From Nocardia sputorum (GTDB lineage: Bacteria > Actinomycetota > Actinomycetes > Mycobacteriales > Mycobacteriaceae), in the NCBI RefSeq assembly GCF_027924405.1, contig NZ_AP026978.1, forward strand, positions 2,294,001 through 2,358,000: a stretch of 64,000 nucleotides of DNA, written 5' to 3'. The translations under genes were made by a program, and so were the position numbers. The notes beneath the pieces are model-generated. The model searched no databases, was not told where the DNA came from, and saw only the letters and a list, made by a program, of their open reading frames with translations. Positions 1 to 10,157 of this stretch are shown piece by piece. The first letter of the stretch is position 1, and each line of letters opens with the position of its first letter.

Positions 1-75
1 GGTCCCGCCGTGACACGGCGAAGTAATCCGTTCGCGTGTGGTCTATTTCACTGACGTCCGGACGGGGCGGTGCGA

Positions 76-102
76 TTGCGCGTCGGTCGCTGGGCGTATA
101 AA
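76..102 (+). promoter_or_regulatory. possible promoter of recCBD
   Basis: A TATAAA hexamer at 97-102 stands out in GC-rich DNA 54 bases upstream of the recC start. A TTGCGC hexamer at 76-81 lies 15 bases upstream, which is shorter than the usual 16-18 base spacing. This is a weak sequence-only assignment. Confidence 0.25.
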
Positions 103-155
103 CGTGCAAAGTCCGTGGCCAGCGCAGCCGGACACCATCGATCGAGAGGGCGCAG

Positions 156-3100
156 ATGCCGCTGCACATCCACCGTGCCGAGCGCGCCGACGTCCTGGCC
201 CGGGCGCTCGCCGATGTGCTGGCCTCGCCGCTGGACGACCCGCTCGCGGCCGAGGTGGTCGCGGTGCCCGCGAAGGGGGTCGAGCGCTGGCTGACGCAGA
301 CGCTCTCGGAGGTGCTCGGCGCGGACGGCTCGGCCGACGGCGTGTGCGCGAACATCGCCTTCCCCTCGCCCGCCGCGCTGGTCGCCGAGGCGCTGGCGGC
401 GGCGAGCGGAGTGGCGCCCGCCGAGGATCCCTGGGCGCCGGACCGCGCGGTGTGGACGCTGCTGCGGGTGATCGACGGGTCGTTGTCCGAGCCGTGGTGC
501 GCCGTACTGGCCAGGCACCTCGGCGCGCGGGCCGCCGCGGGCGACGAGCACCGCGTCGGCCGGCGCTACGCGACGGCGGCGCGGATCACCGCGCTGTTCG
601 ACAGCTATGCCGCCCAGCGGCCCGCGCTGATCACCGAATGGGCGGCCGGCCTGGACACCGACGGCGCGGGCGGCGCGGTACCCGACGACCTGCTCTGGCA
701 GCCGATGCTGTGGCGCGGGCTGCGCGCGGAGATCGGGGCGCCGAGCCCGGCCGAGCGGCTCGAGGCCGCCTGCGCGCGGCTGCGCGCGCGGCCGGATCTG
801 GTCGCGTTGCCACCGCGGCTGTCGCTGTTCGGCGTGACCCGGTTGCCCAGCGACCAGCTCGCCGTGCTGTCGGCGCTGGCCGCCGCCCGCGACGTCCACT
901 TGTGGCTCGTGCATCCGAGCCCGGTCCTGTGGTCGGCGCTGAACGGAGTGCCCGCCGCCCGGACTCGAGCCGAGGATCACAGCGCCAGGGCGGTCGCCCA
1001 TCCACTGCTGGCGGGGCTGGCGCGCGACGTGCGGGAGTTGCAGCAGCGGTTGACCGCCGCCATCGGCTCCGACACATATCACCCGCTCGGCTCGGCGAGC
1101 TCGGGTAACCTTGCGACGGAAGACGATTCGCACGCGACATTGCTGCGCGCACTGCAGCGGGGCATCCGGGACGACCGGTGGCCGCCTGCGCCAGGGGAGG
1201 CGGCCGCCGACGGCACCGTGCAGGTGCACGCGTGTCACGGCCCCGCGCGACAGGTCGAGGTGCTACGGGAATGCCTGCTCGGGCGGTTCGCGGCCGACGA
1301 GACGCTGGAGCCGCGCGACGTGCTGATCATGTGCCCGGAGGTGCAGGCGTACGCACCGCTGATACGGGCGGCGTTCGGGCAGCGCTCGACGGGAACGCCC
1401 GAGCCGCAGGCCGATTCGGAGCATCCGGCGCACCGGCTGCGGGTGCGGCTGGCCGACCGGGGGCGCGGGGTGACCAATCCGCTGCTCGCGGTGATCGGAG
1501 TCCTGCTCGAGCTGGCCGACGGCCGGGTGACGGCGACCCAGGTACTCGATCTCGCGGCCGCCGAAGCGGTCCGTCGCCGTTGCGGATTCGACGACGACGA
1601 CATCGAGCGGCTGCGCGAATGGGCGGCCGAGTCCGGGGCCAGATGGGGCATCGGGCAACGGCAGCGCCAAGCGTTCGGGCTCGCCGATTTCGCGCAGAAC
1701 ACGCTCAACAGCGCGGTGGACCGGATCCTGCTGGGCGTCACCGCGGGTGAGACCTCCGACGACTGGCTGGATCTCGCGCTGCCCCTGGACGACGTGGACA
1801 GCAACGACGTGGACCTGGCCGGACGCTTCGCGGAGTTCGTCGACCGGCTCGCGGTGTGCCTGCGCGACCTGCGCGGCCCCCGGCCCGCGCACGAGTGGGC
1901 GGCGGTGCTCGGCCGCGCGCTGGATCTGCTGACCGACGTGCCGGACGCGCAGGCGTGGGTGCGCACCGAGGCCAGGCAGGAACTCGCCGCCGCCACCGAC
2001 CACGCGGGCGAGGTGTCGTTGCGGCTGACCGATGTCGGCGTGCTGCTGCGGTCGCGGCTGGCGGCGCGCCCCACCCGGGCCAACTTCCGCACCGGCGAGC
2101 TGACCGTCTGCACCATGGTGCCGATGCGGTCGGTGCCGCACCGGGTCGTGGTGCTGCTCGGGCTGGACGACGAGATGTTCCCGCGCGCGAGCGCCGCGGA
2201 CGGTGACGACGTGCTGGCCCGGGAACCGCTGATCGGCGAACGGGATCCGCGCAGCGAGGACCGGCAACTGCTGCTGGACGCGATCCTCGCGGCCCGGGAC
2301 ACGCTGCTGGTGTTCCACACCGGCGCCGATCCGGTCACCGGGGCGCACCGACCGCCCGCCATCCCGGTCGCCGAGTTGCTGGACGCGCTGCGGGCCCACG
2401 TCGGCGCGGCGGCGATGCGCGCGGTGGTGACCCGGCATCCGCTGCAATCCTTCGATCGGCGGAACTTCCGGGCCGAGCAGCCGTTCAGCTTCGACACCGT
2501 GGCCTTGGCCGGCGCCTACGCGGCGGACGGACCCGTGCGCCCGCGGCCGGGATTCCTGGCCGGCCCGCTGCCCGCGGCGGAGGCGGCGGACGTCGCGCTG
2601 GCCGACCTCATCTCCTTCGCCGAGCACCCGGTGCGCGCGTTCCTGTGGCAGCGCCTCGGCCTGCGGGTGCCCGAGCACGAGGAGGACATCGCCGACCGGC
2701 TGCCCATCGAGCTCGACGGCCTGGCCAAGTGGGAGCTGGGCGAACGCCTGCTCGCGGCCCGCCTCACCGGCGCGGACCCGGCCGGGCTGCGGGCGGCGGA
2801 ATGGCGGCGCGGCACGCTGCCGCCCTTCGGATTCGGCGCCGCCGTGCTCGACGAGGTCGAGCACACCGTGGACCGGTTGGTGCGAGCCGCGCAGGCGGAC
2901 TACGCGGGCTCGGCGCGCGCGGTGGACATCGCGGTCGACCTGGGCAACGGACGACGGCTCACCGGCACCGTGCCCGAGGTGCGCGGGGACGTGCTGGTCC
3001 GCACCACCTTCTCCCGGCTGGCTCCCAAACACCGGATCGCGGCGTGGGTTTCGCTGCTTGCGCTGACCGTCACCGAGGACCGGTCGTGGCGGGCGGTGAG

Positions 3101-3524
3101 CACCGGCCGCGGACAGTTCGGCCGTCCTACCTGGCGCAGCGAACTCGCCGCGCCCGATGTGCCCGCGGCCAGGGAAGCCCTGCGTCAGCTCGTCGCACTG
3201 CGCGACGCGGGCCTGACCGAACCGCTGCCGGTCGCGCCGGCCGCCTCCGCGTTATACGCCGAGCGCCGGTTCCGCGGCGCGGGCGCCGAAGACGCGATCG
3301 CCGCGGCGGAGCGCGAATTCAACGGCGGGCCCAACGGTCCCGGGCCGTTCGGCGACCACACCGACCGCCATCTGCGCTACGTCTGGGGTCCGGCGCCCCG
3401 GCTCGAGGACCTCATGGCCGCGCCCGCCGCGGCGGGCGAGCCCGGGGAGAGCAGCCGGTTCGGCGCGCTGGCCCGGCGGATGTGGTTTCCGTTGCTGGCC
3501 GCGGAAAGTCAGGGTCAGCCGTGA
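156..3524 (+). CDS. recC: exodeoxyribonuclease V gamma subunit (RecC)
   Basis: This 1122-residue protein has the length and N-terminal pattern (MPLHIHRAERADVLA) of RecC, the subunit of the RecBCD helicase-nuclease that contacts Chi and splits the strands during double-strand-break processing. RecC keeps a degenerate SF1 helicase fold, so classical Walker motifs are not expected and none is obvious. The order recC-recB-recD supports the call. The ATG follows a purine-rich GAGAGGG stretch and is the first plausible start. In mycobacteria, known biology assigns RecBCD to single-strand annealing rather than to the main recombination route; the same role here is inference. Confidence 0.95.
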   Translation: MPLHIHRAERADVLARALADVLASPLDDPLAAEVVAVPAKGVERWLTQTLSEVLGADGSADGVCANIAFPSPAALVAEALAAASGVAPAEDPWAPDRAVWTLLRVIDGSLSEPWCAVLARHLGARAAAGDEHRVGRRYATAARITALFDSYAAQRPALITEWAAGLDTDGAGGAVPDDLLWQPMLWRGLRAEIGAPSPAERLEAACARLRARPDLVALPPRLSLFGVTRLPSDQLAVLSALAAARDVHLWLVHPSPVLWSALNGVPAARTRAEDHSARAVAHPLLAGLARDVRELQQRLTAAIGSDTYHPLGSASSGNLATEDDSHATLLRALQRGIRDDRWPPAPGEAAADGTVQVHACHGPARQVEVLRECLLGRFAADETLEPRDVLIMCPEVQAYAPLIRAAFGQRSTGTPEPQADSEHPAHRLRVRLADRGRGVTNPLLAVIGVLLELADGRVTATQVLDLAAAEAVRRRCGFDDDDIERLREWAAESGARWGIGQRQRQAFGLADFAQNTLNSAVDRILLGVTAGETSDDWLDLALPLDDVDSNDVDLAGRFAEFVDRLAVCLRDLRGPRPAHEWAAVLGRALDLLTDVPDAQAWVRTEARQELAAATDHAGEVSLRLTDVGVLLRSRLAARPTRANFRTGELTVCTMVPMRSVPHRVVVLLGLDDEMFPRASAADGDDVLAREPLIGERDPRSEDRQLLLDAILAARDTLLVFHTGADPVTGAHRPPAIPVAELLDALRAHVGAAAMRAVVTRHPLQSFDRRNFRAEQPFSFDTVALAGAYAADGPVRPRPGFLAGPLPAAEAADVALADLISFAEHPVRAFLWQRLGLRVPEHEEDIADRLPIELDGLAKWELGERLLAARLTGADPAGLRAAEWRRGTLPPFGFGAAVLDEVEHTVDRLVRAAQADYAGSARAVDIAVDLGNGRRLTGTVPEVRGDVLVRTTFSRLAPKHRIAAWVSLLALTVTEDRSWRAVSTGRGQFGRPTWRSELAAPDVPAAREALRQLVALRDAGLTEPLPVAPAASALYAERRFRGAGAEDAIAAAEREFNGGPNGPGPFGDHTDRHLRYVWGPAPRLEDLMAAPAAAGEPGESSRFGALARRMWFPLLAAESQGQP

Positions 3525-3738
3525 GCGATCACCGCGCGGCCGCCCCGGTGCGATGGTTCGGCGCGATTCGGCGCGGAACACCCGGATACACCGGCACGGC
3601 GCGTGTCGGTCGTCGGTGGGCGGCCGGGCGCGGGGCAGAATGTCGGGTCGGACAGTCGCTTCGGGAGCAGGTCCGCGCGGCGTGGCCGGTCAGCCGGGCG
3701 ATCGCGATGTCCGCGGATCGCGGGACCACCGCCCGCAC

Positions 3739-3748
3739 AGGAGGGAGG
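3739..3748 (+). promoter_or_regulatory. ribosome binding site fixing the recB start
   Basis: AGGAGGGAGG lies five bases before the ATG at 3754. The open frame extends 201 bases further upstream, but that extension has no RecB-like sequence, so this site decides the start. Confidence 0.75.
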
Positions 3749-3753
3749 CGCGC

Positions 3754-6700
3754 ATGACCGTGCAGGAAACCTCCTTCGCCGCAGCGGATTTCGACGCCGA
3801 CGCGTTCCAGCCGTACGGGCCGCTGCCCACCGGCACCACCGTGCTGGAGGCCAGCGCGGGCACCGGCAAGACGCACGCCATCGTGGGCCTCGCCGTGCGC
3901 TACGTCGCCGAGGCCGGGGTCGACGTGTCCCAGCTGCTGCTGGTGACGTTCAGTCGCGCGGCCACCCAGGAGCTGCGGGAACGCACGCGCGACCGATTCG
4001 TGGCCGTCGCCGCGGGATTGGCCGATCCGGACGCGGCCGAGGCGCACGCCGACGGCCTGGTCCGGTATCTCGCGCAGGCCGAGGAAGCGGAGGTGCGACT
4101 GCGGCGGCGACGGCTGCTGGCCGCCCTGTCGGATTTCGACGCGGGCACCATCGCCACCACGCACAGCTTCTGCCAGCGCATGCTCGACGAACTCGGCCTC
4201 GCGGGCGAACACGACCCGGGCACCCGGCTGGTGGAGACCGTCGACGACCTCGTCGGCACGGTCGTCGACGATCTGTACCTCAACCGCTACGCGCGCGCCG
4301 AACCGCCGTTCTCGCTGAAGGAGGCCCGCACGCTCGCGCTGGCCGCGGTGCGGGACCGGCACGCGGCGCTCGTGCCCGACGGCGAGACCGGCGCGGGCGA
4401 GCGGGTGGCGTTCGCGCACGCCGTGCGTGCGGAGACCGGGCGGCGCAAGCGATCGGCCGGACTGCGCGACTTCGACGACCTGCTGGTGCTGCTGCACGAG
4501 GTGCTCGCCGATCCGGAACACGGCCCGCGCGCGTGCCGCCGCATTCGCGCGCGGTACCGGGTCGCCCTGGTCGACGAATTCCAGGACACCGACCCCTTGC
4601 AATGGGACATCCTGCGCAGGTCGTTCCACGGGCACACCACCCTGGTGCTGGTCGGCGATCCCAAGCAGGCGATCTACGCCTTCCGTGGCGCGGAGGTGCT
4701 CAGCTACCTGGACGCCGTCGCGCACGCAGGCACCCGCCGCGAGCTCACCACGAACTGGCGCAGCGACGCGGGACTGCTCGCCGCGCTGGACCACCTGCAC
4801 GGCGGAGCGGCGCTGGGGCACGAGGAGATCCGCGTCTATCCGGTCGCGCCGACCCGGCCCTGGTCGCGGTTGTCCGGTCCCGGCGAGCTCACCACGCCGA
4901 TGCGCGTTCGCTGCCTGCCGCGCACCGGGGCGGGACCGCTCAACAAATCCGGCTTCCCGGCCGTCGGGCGGATGCGGGCCGAGGTCGCCGACGATCTCGC
5001 CGCCGATATCGTGCGCTTGCTCGAATCCGAAGTACTGCTGGACGTGAAAGCGGAGAACGCGAGTGATTCGCCGACTGCGTCCGGAGACGCCGCGCGCAGG
5101 CCGATCGGTCCCGGCGACATCGCGGTGCTGGTGCGCACCCGCTCGCAGATCGACGTGGTGCGCGCCGCGCTGGACCGCGTCGGCGTCGCCTCCGTGCTCG
5201 CCGGGGGCATCAGCGTCTTCGCGACCAGCAGCGCCACCGACTGGCTGTGGGTGCTGCGGGCGCTGGAACAGCCGCACCGCGGCGACCGGGTGCGGCTGGC
5301 CGCGTGCACACCGCTGCTCGGCGTGACGGCGGCCGAGCTCGACAGCGGCGGAGCCGATCTGGTCGGCCGGGTCAGCGCCCAACTGCGCGAGGCGGCGCGG
5401 CTGTTCGCCCGTGCGGGCTTCGCCGCCGTCTACGAGAAGATCGCCGCCGAGACGCGCCTGGCGCCGCGGCTGCTTGCCGTGGAGAACGGGGAACGGCAGC
5501 TCACCGACTTGCGGCACCTCGCGCAGCTGCTCGACCAGGTCGCGCTGACCGAGGGCCTCGGGCTGACCGCGCTGACCCGGTGGCTGGCCGACCGGGTGCG
5601 CGATCCGGCCTCCGGCGCTGTCGCCGATCGCAGCCGCAGGCTCGATCGGGACGCCGCCGCCGTTCAGATCGCCACCGTGCACGCGAGCAAGGGACTCGAA
5701 TTCCCGGTCGTCTATCTGCCGTTCGCGTGGGACAGCGCGAAGAATCCCTATCCGGCGACGTTGCTGTTCCACGCCGACGACGGTGCGCGTGTGCTGGACG
5801 TGGGCGGCCCGGACGCCGCGGGGTACGCCGATCGCAAGGCGCGCAGCGAGGCCGAGGAAGCGGGGGAGGAGCTGCGGCTGCTGTACGTCGCGCTGACCCG
5901 GGCCATGTGCCAGGTCGTCGCCTGGTGGGCGCCCGCGATCACCACCGCGGCGTCGCCGCTGCACCGGATGGTGTTCGGGCGCGGCGATCGCGGCGCCGTC
6001 GTCGCCACCCGCGCCGCCGTGCCGACGGATTCCGTTGCGGCGCAGATGCTGTCGGCGTGGGCGCAGGACGCGGGCGCGGCGATCTCGGTGACGGCGGTGG
6101 CCGGGAGCGACGACGTCGCGATCCGGCGGGTGCGCACCGAGCCCGCGCATGGCGCGCTGGCCGCCGCCCGATTCGACCGGGTGCTGGACCAGCAGTGGCG
6201 GCGCACGTCGTACTCGGCGTTGACCGCGTCGGCGCACGGGCCCGCGGCCGCGGAACCCGACAGTGAACCGGAGGACGCGCGGGGGCCCGGTGACGAGCCC
6301 GCGGGCACCTCCCTGGTCGGCGCGGCGGAGCCGGAGCCGGCGGGCGCGGCGTCGCTGATGAACGCGCTGCCCTACGGGGCGGAGTTCGGCACGCTGGTGC
6401 ACGGCGTCCTCGAACGGATCGACACCGGCCACCCGGACCTGGCGGCCGAGGTGCGCGACCGGTGCCGCGAAGCGGTGCGCGAGCTGATGGCCGAGGTGGA
6501 GGCGGAAGTGCTGGCCACCGCGCTGCTGGCGGTGCTGCGCACCCCGTTCGACACCGGCTGCCTGGCCGATGTCGCCCCGCGCGACCGGCTCAGCGAACTC
6601 GAATTCGAATTGCCGCTGGCGGGCGGGGACCGTGTCGGCGCGACCGCGGCGACCCTGCGGTGCGTCGCCGGATTGCTGCGCGAACATCTTCCGGCGGACG

Positions 6701-7140
6701 ACGACCTGATCGCGTACGCCGATCAGTTGGCGGCGCTGGACGACCTCCCGCTGCGCGGCTACCTGACCGGCAGCATCGACGCCGTGCTGCGCGTCGCGGA
6801 CGGCCCGGACCCGCGATTCGTCGTGGTCGACTACAAGACCAATCGGCTGGGCACCGGCGATCTCACCGTCGCGCATTACACCCGCGACCGTATGGCCGCC
6901 GAGATGCTGCGCTCGCACTATCCGCTGCAAGCGCTGCTGTATTCGGTGGCGTTGCACCGGTATCTGCGCTGGCGGTTGCCCGGCTACGACCCGGCGCGGC
7001 ATCTCGGCGGGGTCCGGTACTTGTTCGTGCGCGGCATGATCGGACCCGAGACACCGTCGGGATGTGGCGTGTTCGACTGGCGTCCGCCCGCCGGCTTGGT
7101 CGTCGCCCTGTCGGCGCTGCTGGCCGGGGAGGCGCGATGA
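3754..7140 (+). CDS. recB: exodeoxyribonuclease V beta subunit (RecB)
   Basis: At 1128 residues this is the 3'-5' helicase and nuclease subunit of RecBCD. The Walker A motif ASAGTGKT is at residues 33-40 and the Walker B/motif II VDEFQDTDP at about 273-281. The C-terminal nuclease carries VVDYKT, with Asp1026 and Lys1028 as the catalytic pair typical of RecB/lambda-exonuclease folds. Domain order is UvrD-like helicase then PD-(D/E)XK nuclease. The start was chosen by the strong upstream AGGAGGGAGG. A 229-base spacer with no recognisable gene separates it from recC, while the stop overlaps the recD start by four bases, indicating translational coupling. Confidence 0.96.
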   Translation: MTVQETSFAAADFDADAFQPYGPLPTGTTVLEASAGTGKTHAIVGLAVRYVAEAGVDVSQLLLVTFSRAATQELRERTRDRFVAVAAGLADPDAAEAHADGLVRYLAQAEEAEVRLRRRRLLAALSDFDAGTIATTHSFCQRMLDELGLAGEHDPGTRLVETVDDLVGTVVDDLYLNRYARAEPPFSLKEARTLALAAVRDRHAALVPDGETGAGERVAFAHAVRAETGRRKRSAGLRDFDDLLVLLHEVLADPEHGPRACRRIRARYRVALVDEFQDTDPLQWDILRRSFHGHTTLVLVGDPKQAIYAFRGAEVLSYLDAVAHAGTRRELTTNWRSDAGLLAALDHLHGGAALGHEEIRVYPVAPTRPWSRLSGPGELTTPMRVRCLPRTGAGPLNKSGFPAVGRMRAEVADDLAADIVRLLESEVLLDVKAENASDSPTASGDAARRPIGPGDIAVLVRTRSQIDVVRAALDRVGVASVLAGGISVFATSSATDWLWVLRALEQPHRGDRVRLAACTPLLGVTAAELDSGGADLVGRVSAQLREAARLFARAGFAAVYEKIAAETRLAPRLLAVENGERQLTDLRHLAQLLDQVALTEGLGLTALTRWLADRVRDPASGAVADRSRRLDRDAAAVQIATVHASKGLEFPVVYLPFAWDSAKNPYPATLLFHADDGARVLDVGGPDAAGYADRKARSEAEEAGEELRLLYVALTRAMCQVVAWWAPAITTAASPLHRMVFGRGDRGAVVATRAAVPTDSVAAQMLSAWAQDAGAAISVTAVAGSDDVAIRRVRTEPAHGALAAARFDRVLDQQWRRTSYSALTASAHGPAAAEPDSEPEDARGPGDEPAGTSLVGAAEPEPAGAASLMNALPYGAEFGTLVHGVLERIDTGHPDLAAEVRDRCREAVRELMAEVEAEVLATALLAVLRTPFDTGCLADVAPRDRLSELEFELPLAGGDRVGATAATLRCVAGLLREHLPADDDLIAYADQLAALDDLPLRGYLTGSIDAVLRVADGPDPRFVVVDYKTNRLGTGDLTVAHYTRDRMAAEMLRSHYPLQALLYSVALHRYLRWRLPGYDPARHLGGVRYLFVRGMIGPETPSGCGVFDWRPPAGLVVALSALLAGEAR

Positions 7141-9026
7141 CCTCGATCCAAGTGGCGCAGCGGGGGACAGGACTGCTGCGCACGTTCAACGAGGCGGGAG
7201 TGCTGTCGGCGGCGGACGTGCACGTGGCCCTGCGCTTGGGCCGGCTGGGCCGGGAATCATCGGAGCCGGTGCTGTTCGCCGCGGCGCTGGCCGTGCGCGC
7301 GGTGCGCTCCGGCTCGGTGTGCCTGGAACTGCACCGGATGCGGGAGATCGGCGTCGACGCCGACGAAACCTGGGACGCGGGCGTCGATCCGGCGGCGCTG
7401 CCGTGGCCGGACATCCCGGCGGTGGTCGCCGCGCTGCGTGCGAGCCCGCTGGTGCGCGGTGGACCGGCCGGTCCGTTGCGACCGTTGCGACTGGTCGAAT
7501 CGCACGGGCCGGGCGACTCCGGCCCGTTGCTCTACCTCGATCGCTACTACCGGCAGGAGCAGACGATCCGTCGGGTGCTGACCGAGCGATCCGCGCACCA
7601 TCCGGCGGTGGATCCCCGGATCGTGCGTCGCGAACTGGACCGGTTGTTCGACGCGACCGCGGGCACCGCGCCGGATCGCCAGCGTCTGGCCGCCGCGCTG
7701 GCCGCGACCCACTGGACCACCGTGGTCGCCGGTGGGCCGGGCACCGGCAAGACCCACACCATCGCCCGGATCATCGCCTTGTTGTCCGCGCACCGCGAGG
7801 CCGAGCCGAAGTTGCCCGCGCTGCGCATCGCGCTGGCCGCCCCGACCGGCAAAGCGGCGGCGCGCCTGCAGGAAGCCGTGCGCGAGCAAGCGGCGTCGCT
7901 CGGACTGCCCGAACTCACCGCCGCCACGCTGCACCGGCTGCTCGGCTGGCAGCGCGGGCGCAGTACCCGGTTCAAATACCACGAGTTCAATCGGTTGCCC
8001 TACGACGTGATCGTGGTGGACGAGACCTCGATGGTCTCGTTGACGATGATGAGCAGGTTGCTGGCCGCGCTGCGCCCGGACACCCGCCTGGTCCTGGTCG
8101 GCGACCCCGACCAGCTGGCCTCGGTCGACGCGGGCGCTGTGCTCGCCGACCTGGTCGCCGGACCGGTCGCCGCCACGGCGAATCCCGTCCTGGACGAAAT
8201 CCTGGGCCCGGAGTCGGTTTCCGAGCACGCGGAGTCCTTGACCGCGTTGGAGCGCACCCGCCTGCGCGGCGGCATCGTGCGGCTGACCCGGGGCCGCAGG
8301 TTCGGCGGCCGGATCGCCGACCTGGCCGTCGCGGTGCGGGCCGGGGACGCGGACGCCGCACTCGAGCTGTTGCGCGGGGGCGGTGCGGAATTGTCGCTCA
8401 GCGCGCCGGAGGAACTGGCCGCGGTGCGTGCCGACGTGGTGCGGGCCGCCACCGCGGTCACCGCCGCCGCGCTCGACGGCGACGCGGCCGGCGCGCTCAC
8501 GGCGCTGGAATCACATCGTCTGCTGTGCGCGCACCGGCAGGGGCCGTTCGGCGTCGAACGCTGGGACCGGATGGCCGCGGAGTGGGCCGCCGCCGGCGGA
8601 GCGGGCCCCGATTCGCACCAGGCGCCGTGGTACCCCGGCCAGCCGCTGCTGGTCACCGCGAATGATCACGAGGCGCGGATCTACAACGGTGACACCGGCG
8701 TGGTCGTCCGCATGCCCGACGGCTCGCTGCGCGCGGCGCTACAGCGCGGCAGCGAACCGTATCTGGTGCATCCCACGCAGTTCCCCGCCGTGGTCACCGT
8801 CTTCGCCATGACCATCCATCGCAGCCAGGGCAGCCAGTACGACACGGTCTCCGTCGTCCTGCCCGAGCCGGAATCGACGCTGCTGACGCGGGAATTGCTG
8901 TACACCGCGATCACCAGAGCGCGCCGTCACGTCCGGATCATCGGCACCGACGAGTCCATCCGCGCCGGTATCGCACGGCGGGTGTTGCGCGCCAGCGGGC
9001 TGTCGCGACGAGAAGAGGTCCGGTGA
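7137..9026 (+). CDS. recD: exodeoxyribonuclease V alpha subunit (RecD)
   Basis: This 629-residue SF1B helicase is the 5'-3' motor of RecBCD. The Walker A motif GGPGTGKT is at residues 199-206, a DEAD-box-like VVDETSMVS follows at about residue 290, and the C-terminal UvrD_C_2 region (AMTIHRSQGSQYD, then YTAITRARR) is intact. The ATG overlaps the recB stop as ATGA. The next gene, a small sigma factor, begins 40 bases downstream on the same strand, so the repair genes that follow may share transcripts with recCBD. Confidence 0.96.
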   Translation: MTSIQVAQRGTGLLRTFNEAGVLSAADVHVALRLGRLGRESSEPVLFAAALAVRAVRSGSVCLELHRMREIGVDADETWDAGVDPAALPWPDIPAVVAALRASPLVRGGPAGPLRPLRLVESHGPGDSGPLLYLDRYYRQEQTIRRVLTERSAHHPAVDPRIVRRELDRLFDATAGTAPDRQRLAAALAATHWTTVVAGGPGTGKTHTIARIIALLSAHREAEPKLPALRIALAAPTGKAAARLQEAVREQAASLGLPELTAATLHRLLGWQRGRSTRFKYHEFNRLPYDVIVVDETSMVSLTMMSRLLAALRPDTRLVLVGDPDQLASVDAGAVLADLVAGPVAATANPVLDEILGPESVSEHAESLTALERTRLRGGIVRLTRGRRFGGRIADLAVAVRAGDADAALELLRGGGAELSLSAPEELAAVRADVVRAATAVTAAALDGDAAGALTALESHRLLCAHRQGPFGVERWDRMAAEWAAAGGAGPDSHQAPWYPGQPLLVTANDHEARIYNGDTGVVVRMPDGSLRAALQRGSEPYLVHPTQFPAVVTVFAMTIHRSQGSQYDTVSVVLPEPESTLLTRELLYTAITRARRHVRIIGTDESIRAGIARRVLRASGLSRREEVR

Positions 9027-9066
9027 CGACATCTCACATTCGCGGCGCCTGCCGCGTCTACCCGGT

Positions 9067-9546
9067 GTGAGCCTGCCCCCGTTCGAGGAAATAGTGGCCG
9101 AATACGGCCCGATGGTGTTGCGCGTCTGCCGGGCGGTGCTCGGTCCGTCCGACGCCGCCGACGCCTGGTCGGAAACGTTTCTCTCGGCGCTGCGCGCGTT
9201 TCCCGGCCTGCCCTCGGACACGAATGTCGAGGCCTGGCTGGTCACCATCGCGCATCGCCGCGCGATCGACGTCGGCCGGGCGCTCACGCGCGCGCCGGTC
9301 CCGGCCGAGACACTGCCGGAACGCCCCGCCACCGCTCCCGGACCCGCCGACTACGACCCCGACCTGTGGGCCGCCCTGCGGGCGCTGCCGACCAAGCAGC
9401 GCCAGGCGGTCGCCTACCACTATCTGGCCGGGCTTCCCCACGCGGAGATCGCCGCGTTGCTCGGCAATTCTCCCGACGCCGCCCGCCGCGCCGCCGCGGA
9501 CGGCCTGAAGACCCTGCGCAAGCTCTACCCGAAGGATGAAGCATGA
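9067..9546 (+). CDS. small RNA polymerase sigma-70-like factor of the ogt operon
   Basis: This 159-residue protein starts at a GTG. Residues about 10-60 look like sigma region 2 (MVLRVCRAVLGPSDAADAW) and residues about 105-150 like region 4 with a helix-turn-helix (KQRQAVAYHYLAGLPHAEIA). It is shorter than a classical ECF factor, and no anti-sigma gene lies next to it. The stop overlaps the ogt start by four bases. Known family context: small sigma factors are often encoded beside alkyltransferase genes in actinobacteria. The inference is a damage-responsive or autoregulatory factor; it could also be a degenerate sigma-like DNA-binding protein. Confidence 0.8.
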   Translation: MSLPPFEEIVAEYGPMVLRVCRAVLGPSDAADAWSETFLSALRAFPGLPSDTNVEAWLVTIAHRRAIDVGRALTRAPVPAETLPERPATAPGPADYDPDLWAALRALPTKQRQAVAYHYLAGLPHAEIAALLGNSPDAARRAAADGLKTLRKLYPKDEA

Positions 9547-10157
9547 TGGCCACTCTCGATCACGGCGACGGATTGTCGCGCGCGCTGACCCCCGACGCCG
9601 ATCTGCTCGCCACCTTGCACGCGCGTCTGACCGTCGAGGCCGAAGCCGCGGGCCTGCTCGATGTCGCCTACCGCCTGCTGGACACCCCGGTGGGGACGCT
9701 GCTGCTGGCCGCCACGCCCGCCGGGCTGGTCCGCGTCGCCTATCCCACCGAGGACCACGACGCGGTGCTCGCCACGCTGGCCGCCCGGATCAGCCCGCGG
9801 ATCCTCGCGGCGCCTGCCCGGCTGGACGCGGCGGCGCGGCAGATCGCGGAATACTTCGCGGGCCGCCGGACGCGGTTCGATCTGCCCCTGGATCTGCGGC
9901 TGGCCGCGGGATTCCGCCGCCAGGTGATCGAGCACCTGCCCGCCATCGGCTACGGTCAGCGCGCGAGTTACGGCGCGGTGGCCGCCGCCGTCGGGAACCC
10001 GCGTGCCGTGCGCGCGGTCGGCTCGGCCTGCGCGCGCAATCCCCTGCCGGTGGTGCTTCCGTGTCACCGGGTGGTGCGCGGTGACGGGTCGATCGGCCAG
10101 TACGTCGGCGGCGTCACCGCCAAGCACACGCTGCTGGATCTGGAGGCGGCGGCATGA
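9543..10157 (+). CDS. ogt: methylated-DNA--[protein]-cysteine S-methyltransferase
   Basis: This 204-residue suicide enzyme transfers alkyl groups from O6-alkylguanine in DNA to its own cysteine. The acceptor motif PCHRVV places the active Cys at residue 174, preceded by the DNA-binding helix-turn-helix region (GQRASYGAVAAAVG) that contains the arginine-finger area. The N-terminal 100 residues match the variable domain of Ogt/AGT proteins. The gene overlaps its upstream (sigma) and downstream (2OG oxygenase) neighbours by four bases each, so all three are probably translated together. Confidence 0.95.
   Translation: MMATLDHGDGLSRALTPDADLLATLHARLTVEAEAAGLLDVAYRLLDTPVGTLLLAATPAGLVRVAYPTEDHDAVLATLAARISPRILAAPARLDAAARQIAEYFAGRRTRFDLPLDLRLAAGFRRQVIEHLPAIGYGQRASYGAVAAAVGNPRAVRAVGSACARNPLPVVLPCHRVVRGDGSIGQYVGGVTAKHTLLDLEAAA

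Noticed and set aside
3529..7002. Minus-strand open frame of 1157 codons opposite recB
   Set aside because: It is a shadow; the plus strand has intact RecB helicase and nuclease motifs.
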